Shown: piece by piece, positions 37,001-50,600 of the stretch
Position numbering within the stretch: the stretch's first letter is position 1
How the letters are laid out: every line of letters begins with the position of its first letter
Assembly (NCBI RefSeq): GCF_008831285.2
Contig: NC_045141.1
Location: 9,499,106-9,563,105 of the forward strand
Length of the DNA stretch: 64,000 nt
From: Nymphaea colorata
Taxonomy: Eukaryota; Streptophyta; Magnoliopsida; Nymphaeales; Nymphaeaceae
Reading direction: 5' to 3'
Translations under genes and position numbers: made by a program
Notes under the pieces: generated by a model
The model's input: only the letters and a program-made list of their open reading frames with translations
What the model was told of the DNA's origin: nothing
Databases searched by the model: none

Positions 37001-38140
37001 CTAAGTCACCGGAGTGCGGGTGCCGGTGCCGGTGCTGGCGTGGCGCATCTTAAAAAATTTAGGTGCGGCGGTACGGGAAGACTATTTATTATTATAATGA
37101 TTAATATATAATAATAATATGTTTGACAAAATTATCTCTAAACCATAAAATTATTAAATATCAAAATCAAAATTACATTTTTCTCCATTCCTTTCTTTCT
37201 TAATAAGGAGGTTAGGTTCCGGGTTGGAGGAAGGGGCAAAGCGTTCAGTAAGGAGGGTTATTCTTGTAACAGTTTTGGTTTTGGGTAAGTTAAATTAGAT
37301 CAAAATCCAAATCCAGACCCGAACTATATCACTCGCCCGACCGGTTCCCCTTCCTCGTCTTCCTCTCTAATCTCTATGTCCCTCTTCCTTGCCCTCTCAA
37401 TCTCACATTCCACAAGTGAGCATCGACACAGAGAAGAAGAGGAAGGAGCAGTGGCGGCGGCGGCGGTGCAGCAGGGCGGCGCTAGGTCTTCCTCCCGTCC
37501 TCACCTCTCTTCCTCCCTCTCCCATCCGTTTCCCCCTTTCCTCCCGTCCTCACCTCCCTTCCTCCCTCTCCCATCCGTTTCCCCCTTTCCTCCCGTCCTC
37601 ACCTCCCTTCCTCCCTCCCTCTCCCATCCGTTTCCCCCTTTCCTCCCGTCCTCACCTCCCTTCCTCCCTCTCCCATCCATTTCCCCCTTTCCTCCCGTCC
37701 TCACCTCCCTTCCTCCCTCTCCCATCCGTTTCCCCATTTCCTCCCGTCCTCACCTCTCTTCCTCCCTCTCCCATCCTTTTCCCCCTTTCCTCCCGTCCTC
37801 ACCTCCCTTCCTCCCTCTCCCATCCGTTTCCCCATTTCCTCCCGTCCTCACCTCTCTTCCTCCCTCTCCCATCCGTTTCCCCATTTCCTCCCGTCCTCAC
37901 CTCTCTTCCTCCCTCTCCCATCCGTTTCCCCCTTTCCTCCCGTCCTCACCTCTCTTCCTCCTTTGCTCTCCCTCTCCCTTTCCCCGAAATCGTCCCTTTC
38001 TCCCCCGGGTGCGGTTTGGGTGCGGGATTTTCATCGGGTGCTGATTGGGTGTGCACCTGGAGCGCACCCGCACCCGAACCCACACCTGCATCACGTCAGT
38101 GCGGGTGCGAGCTCAAAGAAAATGCACCCAGGTGACACAG
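37001..38140. mobile_element. Non-autonomous hAT-like element (1.14 kb) carrying a minisatellite
   Basis: The ends CTAAGTCACCGGAGTGC and GCACCCAGGTGACACAG are inverted repeats (13 of 17 positions), with exact 8-bp duplications GTTATACA outside. Subterminal GTGCGGGTGC-like words are dense on both sides (37012-37075 and 38005-38110). Terminal repeats plus an 8-bp duplication fit the hAT superfamily. There is no transposase inside, so mobility would depend on another element. Most of the centre is a CT-rich tandem array. The termini differ from those of the autonomous-type hAT at 27605, so that copy is not its obvious parent. Confidence 0.82.
37491..37961. repeat. 49-bp minisatellite, about 9.5 copies
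   Basis: The unit begins CCTCCCGTCCTCACCTC and contains CCCATCCGTTTCCCC. Its start recurs every 49 bp, except one interval with a 4-bp CCCT insertion near 37615. Units differ by single-base changes such as CTTT/ATTT and CCGT/CCAT/CCTT. Because 49 is not a multiple of 3, three units cycle through all frames, and the array lacks stops in more than one frame. This explains two overlapping long open frames that should not be taken as genes. Confidence 0.95.
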
Positions 38141-38148
38141 GTTATACA

Positions 38149-41100
38149 TTTGGTCTTTTTTCCAAAGACTGTTTCCTACAACTTTCAGACTGCATAAATC
38201 AGATTTTGAAAATTGTCTAAATTGGGGAACTCTATACGTTTTGTTTGAGAATTCAGACTTGCATTTTATAAAAATCACAAGTTGGATCTATATATCTAGT
38301 GTCTCCCCACTAAATTGTAGCCAATTTCAAGTTGATTTAACTAGTCAGTTAGTTGATTAATCAAAACTACTGCAAACTTTTTTGTAGAATTCTATGGAAT
38401 CTTATATTTTGTCAACTTCGCCATGTTGTTTCTCACTCTTTGTTTAACCTTTTTTAAAACTTTAAATTCATGTTGATTTTCTGCCATACCAATATTCTAT
38501 CCCCAAAATTTAATCCCAAAAGGATATTTGATCCCGTCATGAAGTTACATTTTAACTCTTTTTTTTGCAATGTCTGTATGTTTTAAATTTATACTCTAAC
38601 TTTGTGAAACTTAACTTTTTGATCCAAACACGTTTTCTGATTCTGTAAATTGTTTTTTATTCTCTATTATACGAAGAAACTTCAGACTGATTTTCAAGAT
38701 AAATCATGTTAATTTGATACCATCTTTGTCATTCAAATTGCGGTCATGGAGTCATTAAGTTAATTCCATTTACGTGGTTTCTATGTCGTTCATGTTTCTG
38801 CCCTAAGTTTGCAATATGGTAATGTTTTACCCTACACATGTTTTTCTGATCTTATAATAATTTTGATTCTATATTATGAGAGAATCTACAGATCAATTTT
38901 GATATCAATCCAAGTTAGCTCTATGTGATGCAGAGAGTCTACAAACCAATTGGTTTTTACTCTATCTTATGGTTTTAGTCAAACAAAATGTAGCTCTTCA
39001 ATCTGTTTTACATATTTTATTTTATCCAACTCCTAGTTTCTATCATAGGTTTTTGGTCCTATATCTTTCAGACCTCAAAAGAGTTTTTGGATATACAACT
39101 TGGAATTGATTGTCCCATGTATGGAGGCTCTTCCTACCAAATTTCATGTCAATCCAATAAGATTGACCTAGTTTTTGACTTCGTCAAAGTCATACAATAG
39201 GTCAAGTGGTCGTGTTTCAAATGGACAAATTTTCATGTTTCTACTTGTTAAACTGAGTTAAAATTTAATTTAACATCTAGTTTTGATTTGTCTTGTATTT
39301 TAAACATAGTTGGGGTTTGTTTAGGGTTTCGTAATGAGTCCAAACATTAGTCTAATGTGACTCAACCTTGCAAATCATGACTCAAATGCATTAGTTTACG
39401 TTCTTTTGCATATTATCTCAATTACATGTTCCTTCTTTCTGATTTCCAATCATATAGTACTCCATTCAATTTGGGATTTGAATTCGAATTCACCAAGAAA
39501 CTTGAGCTTGCTCATCATTTGAATTGTGACAATAATCTATGCACGTTCATGATCTATCTTAATTCTTGCATCTATTCATCTTTCAAAAATCATGCATGTT
39601 ATAATTACATGTGCTTTGGTTTGTTTGTTATGTTTGATATGCATTCATGTAGCTTACTTTAGCTTTGCACCATGTATTCAATTAAAACTCGTGCACTTAG
39701 AAATAGGTCTATGTGAAAATCTGGTTGGATTGCAATCAACCACATGCATGCAACAGTAGTACTTCCTTGCACTGGATCTAAATTGACTTTCATGTGAATG
39801 CAGTTTTTAAAAACATAGTTTTGAATGGCACATCTTTAAAGTTGAACCTATTTTCAAACCTGTCCAGAATACAAAGTTTAAACATAATGGAAATCTAACC
39901 CTAGACCTATCCTACCTAATCCTTGCTAAACCTACTCGATGTTTGAACCTAGACCTGACATCGAGTGCACTACAATAAGCCTCGTCTTTGCCCACATTAG
40001 AACTAGGTCAAAACCCTGAACCAGTTGAGTTCACCTTGGTCGACCCCCTTGAGCTCATAAACCTAGCTAGGTTTATCTAAATAAAATCTCAAATCAGATA
40101 GGTTCAACCTTGCAAACCTAGGTCAAAAATTGGATCTAGACCTTGGGAGCTAATTTGATTATATTTTGTATCTCACTTTGGACACTAATTTGGAGCTTCA
40201 GATCCACATTTCAGCCAATTTGGAATAACAATTTCAAATCCTATAGAATCAGATAATTTTGGATTCCGATATATATCAGACCTAGATCCTTAGATTTTTT
40301 AAACTCAAGTTGTTTGGGTCGAAATTTCAGATCGTCTAAGTTTGGATTCCAAAATTGAAATTAGAGCTTAAGAATAATTCACCTTAGATCCAAAACCTAA
40401 ATATTGATCCCTCAAATTTAAATTACTGAATTGGATGAAAAAGTACAGATTTGGATGTTCCTAAATTAGACCTTGAACTCAAATTTAGATTATGATGGTT
40501 TGGATTTCAAATCAAAGACTTTCTTATTTCTACATCACCAAGAACTTTAGAAACCGGATCTCAATTATATCTATACCTAGTCTGCATGTATTTATATTGG
40601 ATCTAGGATTTGTTATATGGATCGATGATGATACAGGTCATGAACTATGTCTTTGGTTTCTAATTGTATTTTTCTTTAGTTCATACACTCTAAATTCTGC
40701 TGATCCACATAGTTTTACAAAATCTCATTTTCTCAAAGTTAGGGCACCTTAGGATGCTGATGATAATAACCTAGTCCTTGATCTAGTTACTCATGGTAAA
40801 GATGCTAGGAATTATTAAATCTTGTACCGACAGTTTGGTTCCTATCTCTCATTATTTCTTGTAAGAGCTATGGAGGCAAACACATTTTTTTGAACATTTC
40901 TTATGTTAATAGTCATTTGAAAAATTGAAAAATTTTGCACATAAATGGGTACTAATCTAGTTTCCTATTTGATATGGACACTTCTAAGTTCTGATAGTGC
41001 GGATGTTCCATTTGACACAACATGATTTTTGGATAGAATAGGACAACTTTTCTTTTTTCTTTTTTTTGACAATGATGTTGATCACATTTTGTTATAATCT

Positions 41101-41749
41101 TGGATGGCTAGGAAAATTTGCCATATTTATTTTTAACATCGTGATCATAAGTTTCTACTAAAATTAGGATATACATTAAATAAAAAGCTTTCATGTTATT
41201 TCTCTAACACAATTTACACTTACCGACTAGTTGGCAGCTCTTGCTTACTTTGATTTTTCTTTTTCTTTCATTTTGCAATTCCTTTAATCTGCTCATAATG
41301 AGCTATGGATTTCGAGCTATATTCTTGAGGTAATCACATACAAATAATAGGCTTCATAGCTTCACCTTATCGTTATAATCACTCTTTTGTAATGTATTTG
41401 TCTTGTCTTTATTTCTCTAATCACATCCATGTCTCTTAAGTTTTGTGTGTATATTTATGTGGTTTCAGGAGATGACGAAGTTTAGGTTATCTTAGCTGAA
41501 ACAGCTAAATGCATTCATTAAGCACGTAACTTATGTCTTAATTTTCTGCATTTCTCCTCCTTGAATGTGACTCTTATAGTAATTGAAATGTTAACTTTCA
41601 GCCTATCTTAAAACATGGGTGAAATTTTTACTATGTTAAGACTCTTATTCATCATGTGAGCTTATATTTCTTCCTTTGCATCAATAAGAGGCAGTAGTAT
41701 GGACTGAAGACTAACCTCATTGAACTATTTATGTTCTCTCTGTGTACAG
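38149..41749. other. AT-rich intergenic DNA without recognisable genes
   Basis: The composition resembles 32140-36992, with GATCTAGACC and AACCTAGACC words at 39900-40450. No coding or transposon signature could be supported. Confidence 0.4.
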
Positions 41750-43386
41750 TGTAGAGAATGCCCTTACACTAGAGAAGTTGCTTCCACCCATGTATAGGCC
41801 TCTTTTCAAATACCCTAGAGACGTTAAGGAGCATACATCAAAATTTTCTCTCTCAGCTGAACAGCAAACTGTTATTGTCATTGGACCAAAACTATTTCAC
41901 AAATTTAATTACTTCTTATAGTGATATAGTTGAGTCATAAAATGGTTGCCTACAGACTAGGATTGATGCATTTTGTAGGATTTAGCACTTGTTATTTTAG
42001 TGGAAGCCAAGAATGCTCTTTCTACATGTGTATATTTGGAGAATGAGGTGGGTATTTGAGTCTAGGCAAAATATTGGTGTCCTAAAATGCTTGTCATGTC
42101 CTTGTCCTCTGGAACTCTTCAGAGGTTCACTTTATTATGTTTTATATTTGCATGTTCAATCCCAAATACAAAAAACATGGTTTGTTTATTTTTCTAAACC
42201 TAGATTGCAATAAATATCAAGGAGTTGTTTCCTAATTTTTAAGTATTTTTCATTTACAGCTATTTGAACCTAAATGGTATAAGTAACTGCTATAATGTCA
42301 CAGACAATGGCAATTGTGCTGTGATCTATGAAGAGTTTTTTGCAATGCAGCATACTAAGGAGGTAAATTATCTTATGAGCATTCTGAAATCAAGATGTAC
42401 ATACTGATTTTTCTATACATGGTTTCTTTATTGTAGTGACCATTAGTTCTATGCCATGCATGTGTGTGCTTGCTTTGTTAAGAACAATATATATTCTATG
42501 CCAGTTCAAATTGCTTGCCTTACTTGGTTCGAGTAGCTTAATTTGTGTACCTTGCAATATTTACTTGCTCAATTTTATTTTCCTCAGGCACTTATTGCCA
42601 AGGTGCATGACATTCATGAAAAGAATAAATATTCTATCAGCATCTAACATGTTATAACTAGACTTTGGGAACTCCTTTGTGGATTTTCTAGAATGAAAAT
42701 CATGTTAACCCATGTAGAACTGTTCACTTGCCCATACTTATGTGACTTTGAAGTAAAACTTTCATACATTATATGGGATTCCCATTTTTTATTTTGTAGT
42801 TTAAGTTTCACATAGCAAATAGATCAAAACATGATTCCTAGTTACATTTGAATATAAGGCATCAAGTACTCATTCATTCTATTTTCTTCAGGATAGGGTT
42901 CCAAGTGAGCCTTTTGTTCCTAAATCATCTAAAGAGGCTGAAATGGATAGGGTTTTAAGGTGTACAGAAGTAAGCATCACACAAACTGTACTCTGTTTTA
43001 CCACATCATTATATTACGTTGGCTTCTAATGCAATTTCTTCTACCAGGGCATACTAGCTGCACCATGCATGAAAATGTACTTCAAGTATGTGTTCCTTAA
43101 TACATTTAAAGTAGCCTTTCTTTGCAATTTAAACTGATATTTGGTTTATTAAGTTGAATATGAGTTAAAGTTTACTTTTTATTGCATTATGAACCAACTT
43201 TTGATAAGTTCTCTTTTGTAGTTTATATTCTAATGGAGAAAATGAACGACTACCATGCAAGATGTGGCCGATTCTTGAAATTCAATTGTTATGGAGCATG
43301 GAAATAAAATATTTTTGTCAAGTGTTGGAAATGGGTGGACTGCTAATGCGTGTAGGAAGTCGTAGAATGGTTTGCTCATATATCTG
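41750..43386 (+). pseudogene. Cluster of exon-like segments of an unidentified gene
   Basis: Several short open segments are bordered by good splice signals. (A) from 41750 after a TGTACAG acceptor, reading V-E-N-A-L-T-L-E-K-L-L-P-P-M-Y-R-P-L. (B) 42260-42362, reading Y-L-N-L-N-G-I-S-N-C-Y-N-V-T, donor GTAAAT. (C) from 42588 after TCCTCAG, A-L-I-A-K-V-H-D-I-H. (D) 42892-42969, D-R-V-P-S-E-P-F-V-P-K-S-S-K-E, donor GTAAGC. (E) 43048-43085, G-I-L-A-A-P-C-M-K-M-Y-F, donor GTATGT. (F) from 43222 after TTTTGTAG, continuing open to about 43386. Some exons join in phase (D to E, E to F). I do not recognise the protein. It may be a decayed host gene, a gene fragment carried by a DNA transposon, or a transposase. 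Segments A and C lack a clear donor. Confidence 0.45.
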
Positions 43387-43495
43387 ATTGCTATTGTCAA
43401 GAGCTTGATGGTAATTAGTGAGTTATTATTGTACCATGTAATTTTTGTCATGTAAACAATAAAGATTTATTGTTTTTGTATTACTGATATCTTTT

Positions 43496-43496
<1 letters not shown>

Positions 43497-43532
<36 letters not shown>
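43497..43532. repeat. (TA)n microsatellite
   Basis: About 36 bp of TA repeat precedes the first copy of a 112-bp duplicated segment. Confidence 0.95.
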
Positions 43533-43854
<322 letters not shown>

Positions 43855-44168
43855 TGGGGATCAATGAATTTGTTGCTATTGTTTGGTATTAGTCAATTAA
43901 GGAACCATGGCCAAATTCTTATTTTAGTTACTGCCAAATCTATCATGAATAATATGTTAAGTGACATACAAAACTGTTGCTATTTGTATATCTTAGTTGA
44001 CTGAAATTTCCATCGCCATCCTTATGTTTGGTAACAAACAAATCCGTTGCTAATTTTTGCTGTTGGGTGGCTGTGGAAGCCATCACTAGACATCTATTTC
44101 AGGTGACTTGCAATTTTGTTGCCAATGTTGTTAACAGTGGCAGCCAATTCAGTCACTACAATGATAGA

Positions 44169-44182
44169 CATTACAAGAAAAC
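44169..44182 (+). repeat. Possible CACTA-type terminus (degenerate)
   Basis: CATTACAAGAAAAC differs at one base from CACTACAAGAAAAC, a common CACTA (En/Spm) end. No partner end was found to the right, so this is a weak call. Confidence 0.25.
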
Positions 44183-46845
44183 AATTCCCTTGGTATAAGT
44201 TTCATTGGTAGATCCCCCAATGTCGGCCTATCAATAATATTTTTTTCACTACTAATTTCACTGGTGATGCTGCTGCCACTATAGATTTATTATGGTGTAA
44301 TAAAAGCCATCTTATATTGGAGGTATGGATATAAATAGCTGTACTTTTTGTCACTGTGATAGAAATCATTAAAATGCATAATGCAGTTCTATGCAAGTGC
44401 TCGAGATTTCAGTGCAAGATATTTAGTTGGTTAAAGAAGAAATAACTACAGTGAAACAAGAATTTGAAAAGAAGTAACTTTTAAGTTTTTAAACTATGGA
44501 AATCAATGTAGTTTGTGAAAATCTATTGAAATTAATGGAAAGGGATGAAACTAGAGCTGATGCTGTTATGTCTCTCACATTGGGTAGCTTGGGATGCTTG
44601 GTGATGCTTATCGGGGCATGATCAGATGATGACTCATGTTTGGTACTTGTAGAGTTATTGAATCACAATTTATTCATGTCAATTAGCTTTTATGGAGGTC
44701 ATGTCTCTTGTCCGTACTTCTTCTTTGTCATCTTTAATCAAGAAATGATCATTTGATATTAGGCAACATAAAGCTCACATAGTTGCTAAAATGTCATGAT
44801 TGCATATATAAAATAATCGTGCACTAAATTGGAGCTCTAGTTATCTTGCAAATTACTAGTGAGAGGAATGTGTTCTTGCTTTGACTTTTGAACCTACCTT
44901 GTAGTCACGATGAGCATCTTATAGACATGTCCATGTCCAAGAATGAAAGAGATTGCTATGATAACATGCGCCCATGCATATCTAACATATCCAAGCTTAA
45001 TAGCTGACACTAGTTCCTCAAAAAACAACCAATTAGACCATTAAGCTTACAGCAGGATACAGAGAAAACTCTTATAAACATCAAAACTTGATATCGATCT
45101 AAAAGAGATAACTTTTAAAATCAACAAGTTATGCCATGTTATAAACATGAAGGAAATCTATAGAGGAAATGTCTCAGCACTCAAATCTTTAAGCTATCAA
45201 CATGGAAGAGCTAAAGAAACCAAAGTGCTTGTGAGTGATAAAATACATGGTGTGATTAAGAAAAGGACAACCTCTCCATTTGGATGTTTGAAAGTCAGTG
45301 CTTCTATACCTTATATTCATGGAGACTTTTGAAATCATTGTCTCCCAAACCATCAATATACCTGCATGTGTGGTAATAAATGGTCACAAAATGACAAGGA
45401 ATAATTGTCCCAATGAGTACCAAAAAAATTGACAATATGGGGATAGATCGTGCTTGTTACACATGTCTTTCTACATGTGGCTATAATAAACGACCCCTAT
45501 GGCAGCAATTGGAAATAGAAGAGGTGTCATGTTACCTAGAAAGGGAAAGAAAAAAGATATAGCAACTCAATAAAAAACAAAATAAATATGCATGTCAAAA
45601 GGGCCATTTTACCTATGTGTCAACAAACACAAACAAAAGGAATAAGCATGTCAAAAGGGTCATTCACATATGTGCCAACTAAAGTAAAAACCACCTTCAA
45701 CTATGACTTCCTACAATAATCAATAGTAGTAAACTTACCTGCCTTTTTATTTTTTACCAAAAAAAGCTAAAAAGAATCACTTACCTACAATTTTGGTGTT
45801 CTGTGAGGCTGGCCATACCTCTTCTCATATTCAACAATGTTACAAGGCCAAAAATCCTGAAGATGGCAATTGCAGAGTAACTTCCATGGTCCACCTGAAG
45901 ATCCCAATATGAAATTAGAGAAGGAACATCCTTTCAAGCCATTAAATTGCATTCCTCAGACATTATTTGATGTATATGTATTTATATCACATTTAATTTA
46001 CCCTAAGGAATGAAATCCTATCTACATATGACAAAGCCATGCCATGATATTCTATGCAAGTACCACATGATCTACAATAGAAACGAGATTAATACTATCA
46101 AAATATCCCTTTTGCCTTTAGAAGTCCCGGCTCTGCTTTCACTTGGGAATGATACTGCACATAAAGTGGCAAACAAGGTCAGGACCTTCAGATTGTTATT
46201 AAGATACAAGTTTAGTTACTATAACCAATATTACTATGAAACAAAAATAATAAATATACACATACAATTTCTACATAAACTTTAAAAAGTTACATGTAAT
46301 CTTACAATATATATCAGCCAAAACTAATGTGGCATCAATACCTTTACTTACCACATCGACCTCAAGTCCAGACCACCTCAAACAAGTGTAGAAGCAATAA
46401 AGACACATGGGTTAATCAAAGTTCTTGCAATGAATGCATTTTCTGAGCACAAAATCCTATTGAAATAAGTGTATGTAAGATTTCAAGATCAAAAATCACC
46501 TCAGACCTAAACCCGAGTCTTGCAAAGATGGCTATTCATTTATTACCATTTGATAATTTAGTACTTAGTACCATGAGATAAAGACAAAAAGAGAGAGGTC
46601 CAGCTTCAAATCTAATTCACGGTCTTGCAGCTCAAGGAACCCTTGGGCTTAAGACGTTGAAAGCAGCGAAGACTCAATCATCTAACACCACATTACTTCA
46701 TCTTAGAGAGAAATAGAGAAAGAGATAAGCAAGTTTTTCAAATTGAAAACAATGAAGGAAATAGAAGAAAAATCCTTATTTTGAAAGAACGTTTCCATTT
46801 TTTTCTTAGTTCTCAAACCTCCTCAAAGATTTATCTTCCTCGAAT
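44183..46845. other. AT-rich intergenic DNA without recognisable genes
   Basis: An imperfect short repeat (GCATGTCAAAAGGG...) occurs at about 45592 and 45646. Otherwise nothing was recognised; open frames are short and random-looking. Confidence 0.4.
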
Positions 46846-47308
46846 GGGATTTAAGTCATTCATTAGATCACTTATGGTAAATAGAATGGGTTTAACTTCT
46901 TGTTACATATATATTGGATAATTTAATGAATTGAAATCATAAGTTCATATGAGTACAAAGGGGATTTAAGTCATTCGTTGGATCCATTATAGTTAGAAAT
47001 GAATGAGTTCAACTTGTTGCTACATCTATATTGATTTATTTAAAGGATTGAAATCAGAAGTTTGAATGAATACAAATGAAATTTAAGCCATTCATTTGAC
47101 CCATTATAATTAATACAATGAGTTGAACTTCTTGTCACATTCATATTGAATGATGTAAGGGATTAAAATATTAAGTTTGTATGAATACAAACGAGATTAA
47201 AGCAATTCATTTGATTCCTTACAGTAATCCATTGTGTTTAACTTGTTGTTATATCTATATTGAACCATTTAAGGAATTGAAATCACAAGTTCATATGAAT
47301 GCAAATGG
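46846..47308. repeat. Four tandem copies of a ~115-bp repeat
   Basis: Units start at 46846, 46961, 47078 and 47193, each opening with GGGATTTAAGTCATTC or a variant. Each continues through AACTTnTTGnTACAT, then ATTGAAATCA and GAATACAAA. Copies are clearly diverged, so the array is old. No coding role is apparent. Confidence 0.88.
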
Positions 47309-47699
47309 GACTGCAGATAAAGCTCAATTTGGGCTATCAGATATTTCGATTGAAACACAAAACAGTTTTCACATCCCTCATAAAATCTCGATTGGGTGCT
47401 GGGGACATAGGTATCATTAACTAGAAAGACTTTAATTTATATCAGGGACATGTTGGGAATTTTGTTTGAAAAATATAAGGGTAAAACTGGAATAAAATTA
47501 AATGCAGGGACATGAAGGGAAAATTGTAAAAAGGTTAGGCATGGATCATTAATTCATTGATGGCAGATTAACTCAGTTAAACTTGGATTGATAAACGCAA
47601 ATAAGATAAACTTTAATCTAACACATTGATTAGGATTGAATTGGAGTTAGTTGGCTCTAGTTAGACCTTGACAGGTGGCGCCATAGAGGTGGCACCACC
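47309..47699. other. AT-rich spacer before the LARD/TRIM-like element
   Basis: The interval contains sequences such as GGGACATG...GGGAATTTTG that could belong to an LTR start, but this could not be settled. No gene was seen. Confidence 0.35.
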
Positions 47700-50600
47700 A
47701 CATCCTGGTTGGCTCTAGGCCCACCCAAGATTAAAAAAAGAGAGAGATAAGCACCACCCAAAGAGGGAGAGAGAGAAAAAAAGTTGGGGGGGGGGGAGGG
47801 GGGAGAGAGAGAGAGTTGCTCGCTAGAGGGTAGACAAAAGCACATTGATTATGGGAGCATAGGAGTGCGACTGCATGAGTGAGGGAGCAAATTGTTTCAG
47901 GTGTGGTCTGATTTCTCAAGCTTTCAGCCAGTGAAGTTTGTAGTTTTTGACATTTAGAGAGATAGGAGAGGGATTTTGTGCATGTTACAAATGAATTGGT
48001 CTACTGGACGTTGCCACAACCTATGCATGGTTTGAATTTTTGAGATTGCAGCATTCATAGTTAAAATTTTGTTGGTTCTAATTTTGGATGCCTCTTGGGA
48101 ATTGAGTGGGCGAAACTGAAGGTAACAAATGTTCAAGTATGTGCTTTCATGGCTTATCAAACACGGCCGGAAATGCCAAATTGGGCAAGTTGGCCGACCG
48201 GTTTTGAAAGATCAATTTTTGAAAAGGTCAAGGGCAAATACATAATTGAATGGAAATTTGATAAAAGGGAGGACTAGATTAATAAGCAACTAACGACATA
48301 ATTGCCGGATTAAGGGACTTTAATTACTGGATTGGTGAGGGATTAAGGTCAATTAGTTACCCGATTTATTGGGTTAATCAAGGATTAAACTTTACTTTAA
48401 TCATGGTTACCTTAATTAATCTTTCAAATAGGGAACTACAATGAATTTAGATTGAGACTCAGATCCATATCCGAATTCAAACTATGGGTCAAAACATCAG
48501 ACCTAGATGGTGGAGTCAAGTTGAGTCCTAGATCCACCTATTATTAGTGGATCCAGACCTTGGATCAAGAACAAATTTAGATCCAATTTGAGATCTGATT
48601 TACCTTATTGAATCTGGATATCAAACCCTAAATATGTCTGGATCAGATCCACAGTCCAAATGATGCTTCTGGAATGGATCCTTGACCCAAATTGAGTCTA
48701 GATTGAACCCAAAGTCAGGATGACCCATTTGGATGGCCTAGAACTGATCTGGCTTGGATCCAAGAGCTAGACAACCTAGCTGATTCCTGATTCTGGATCC
48801 AGATCAGGTTTAATTTGTATACAAGATCCAAATGACGTTATTGGATCCAGATATGGGACCCTGAATAGACTTCGATTCAACCCAAGACCCACTCGATTCT
48901 AATGGACCTGGACCTTAAAAGTAAAATAGACTTGTTTTACATCATAGAGACCTAAATTGGATCAAGCCCAATTGGAATGGTCTAAGCTGGGACTGAGCCC
49001 AGCCATTGACTATTCTACTATGCTTCAACCTTGGGCTTAGAACAGTTTAATTAAATCATGTTTAGTATTTTTAAATTAGCGAACTTAGCCTGCCAAGACC
49101 CCACACCGAGTTCATGACTATAAGCAAATGGATTAGGGCATTGAGAAACCATCTTGACCACTAGGCTCGACTACTACCTCTCTATGGCATATAGTAGAGA
49201 TGGCAGATATCATATGACATTTTGAGAGCCCAGAAATGGCAGTTCATGATTAAGGCAAACACTAGGCTAAGACCGACAAAGCATTATTGGTACTCACTCA
49301 ATACCCTGTGCTTAATGGATATTCCGATAACTCTATACGATGATGACTACGGGCACCACTGTTGACATGATACTATAATGGAAAGATATAGTGCAGGGAT
49401 TCTATGGATGTTTCGGCAATGGGTCGATGATGTTTGGGAAACATGAAGGTGAGCATACCAATACTACCATCTATTGGGTAATGATTAGAATATGGATACG
49501 AGTGGTGAAACCTTGATGTACCTCAGGATAACATTTATAGGCGTTTGGGCCCCATTGTGGATCGGGGTGTTTATATGACTCGGTAAAGTGATTTGACTCA
49601 TAGCCTTGAAGGGCGATGGCAATAATGCGATTTGATTTGTATCCAGAAGGGGCATGTGATAATAATGTGATTGGGATCTGATGCCCAAAAGAAGACATGT
49701 ATCTACTACTGTTGGGTCAGCCTTGTGATTGAAATGAAGTCCAAAGGGGATACATTTGACCGTTGTTGTTGAGTAGTGAGGTAATTTGGTTTGTTGTCTA
49801 AAGGGGCATGGGTCAATATGATTATGGTCCAAAGGAGGTGTAAATAATTGATGTTATTGGCCAAGGGCCAAATTGTGAGTGGCGTCATGGGCGTGCTAGA
49901 TGATTACTTCGTGTAGATTATGCAATGAAAATTGTAGCACTGTTCCTTATTGTTTTGATATATCTTGTTGTTACAATGCTTGAATGAATGTTGCATTTTA
50001 TGAGCATGCATAATTGTTTGTCTTGAGCATGGATGATGCATGGGAAATGACGAAGGGCTACAGGTCCTGAGAGGATCCTATACTGACTGGAAGCCAGTTG
50101 AGCCCAACTGTAAAAGGGGTAGAGGCCTAGGTAGCCACAAATGGTACCCCTCATAAAACGATAATGGGTGATGGAATTTCCACGAGGGTGGTTAATGAAA
50201 GTGATCCCTTTGGGCTACTAGCGGAAGCCCATCCCCGTCTGCTCATCGGCTGCAGAGTGTGGGACATGATATTGTAGAGCATTGTTAACCAAACTCAACC
50301 ATGTTATGTTGCGGTCACCAATATGGTAACTCTTGCCAAGTTCCATCCTCGATGACCTGGATGTTTGTTAAGACTGTAAGCTACACATCAGTCTGCCCTA
50401 AATACTCATGGAAACATAATTGCACCATGTATTTAATCAAAAGTTGTGGTTGTGCGTGTGATCTATGTATTTTCTTTAACGATGAACTCACAATATGATA
50501 TGGAAGTGTGGTCTAGCAAGAAATCCAGGACCAGCCAACGGCCATAACGTGATGATATAATGGCTGGCAGAAAGCTAACAGTGATGACATATAATAATAT

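Noticed and set aside
37376-38135. Two overlapping plus-strand open frames of 222 and 248 codons
   Set aside because: They are produced by the 49-bp minisatellite inside a transposon; the peptides are Ser/Pro/Leu repeats with no domain.
44169-47308. A full CACTA element starting at 44169
   Set aside because: Only one degenerate end is visible and no partner end or transposase was found.
46846-47308. CRISPR-like array
   Set aside because: The four units are contiguous, diverged and 115 bp long, without spacers, in plant DNA.
48454-48960. GATCC-rich stretch as a separate repeat array
   Set aside because: The GATCCAGACC-like words are irregular in spacing; it is better treated as part of the longer LTR copy.
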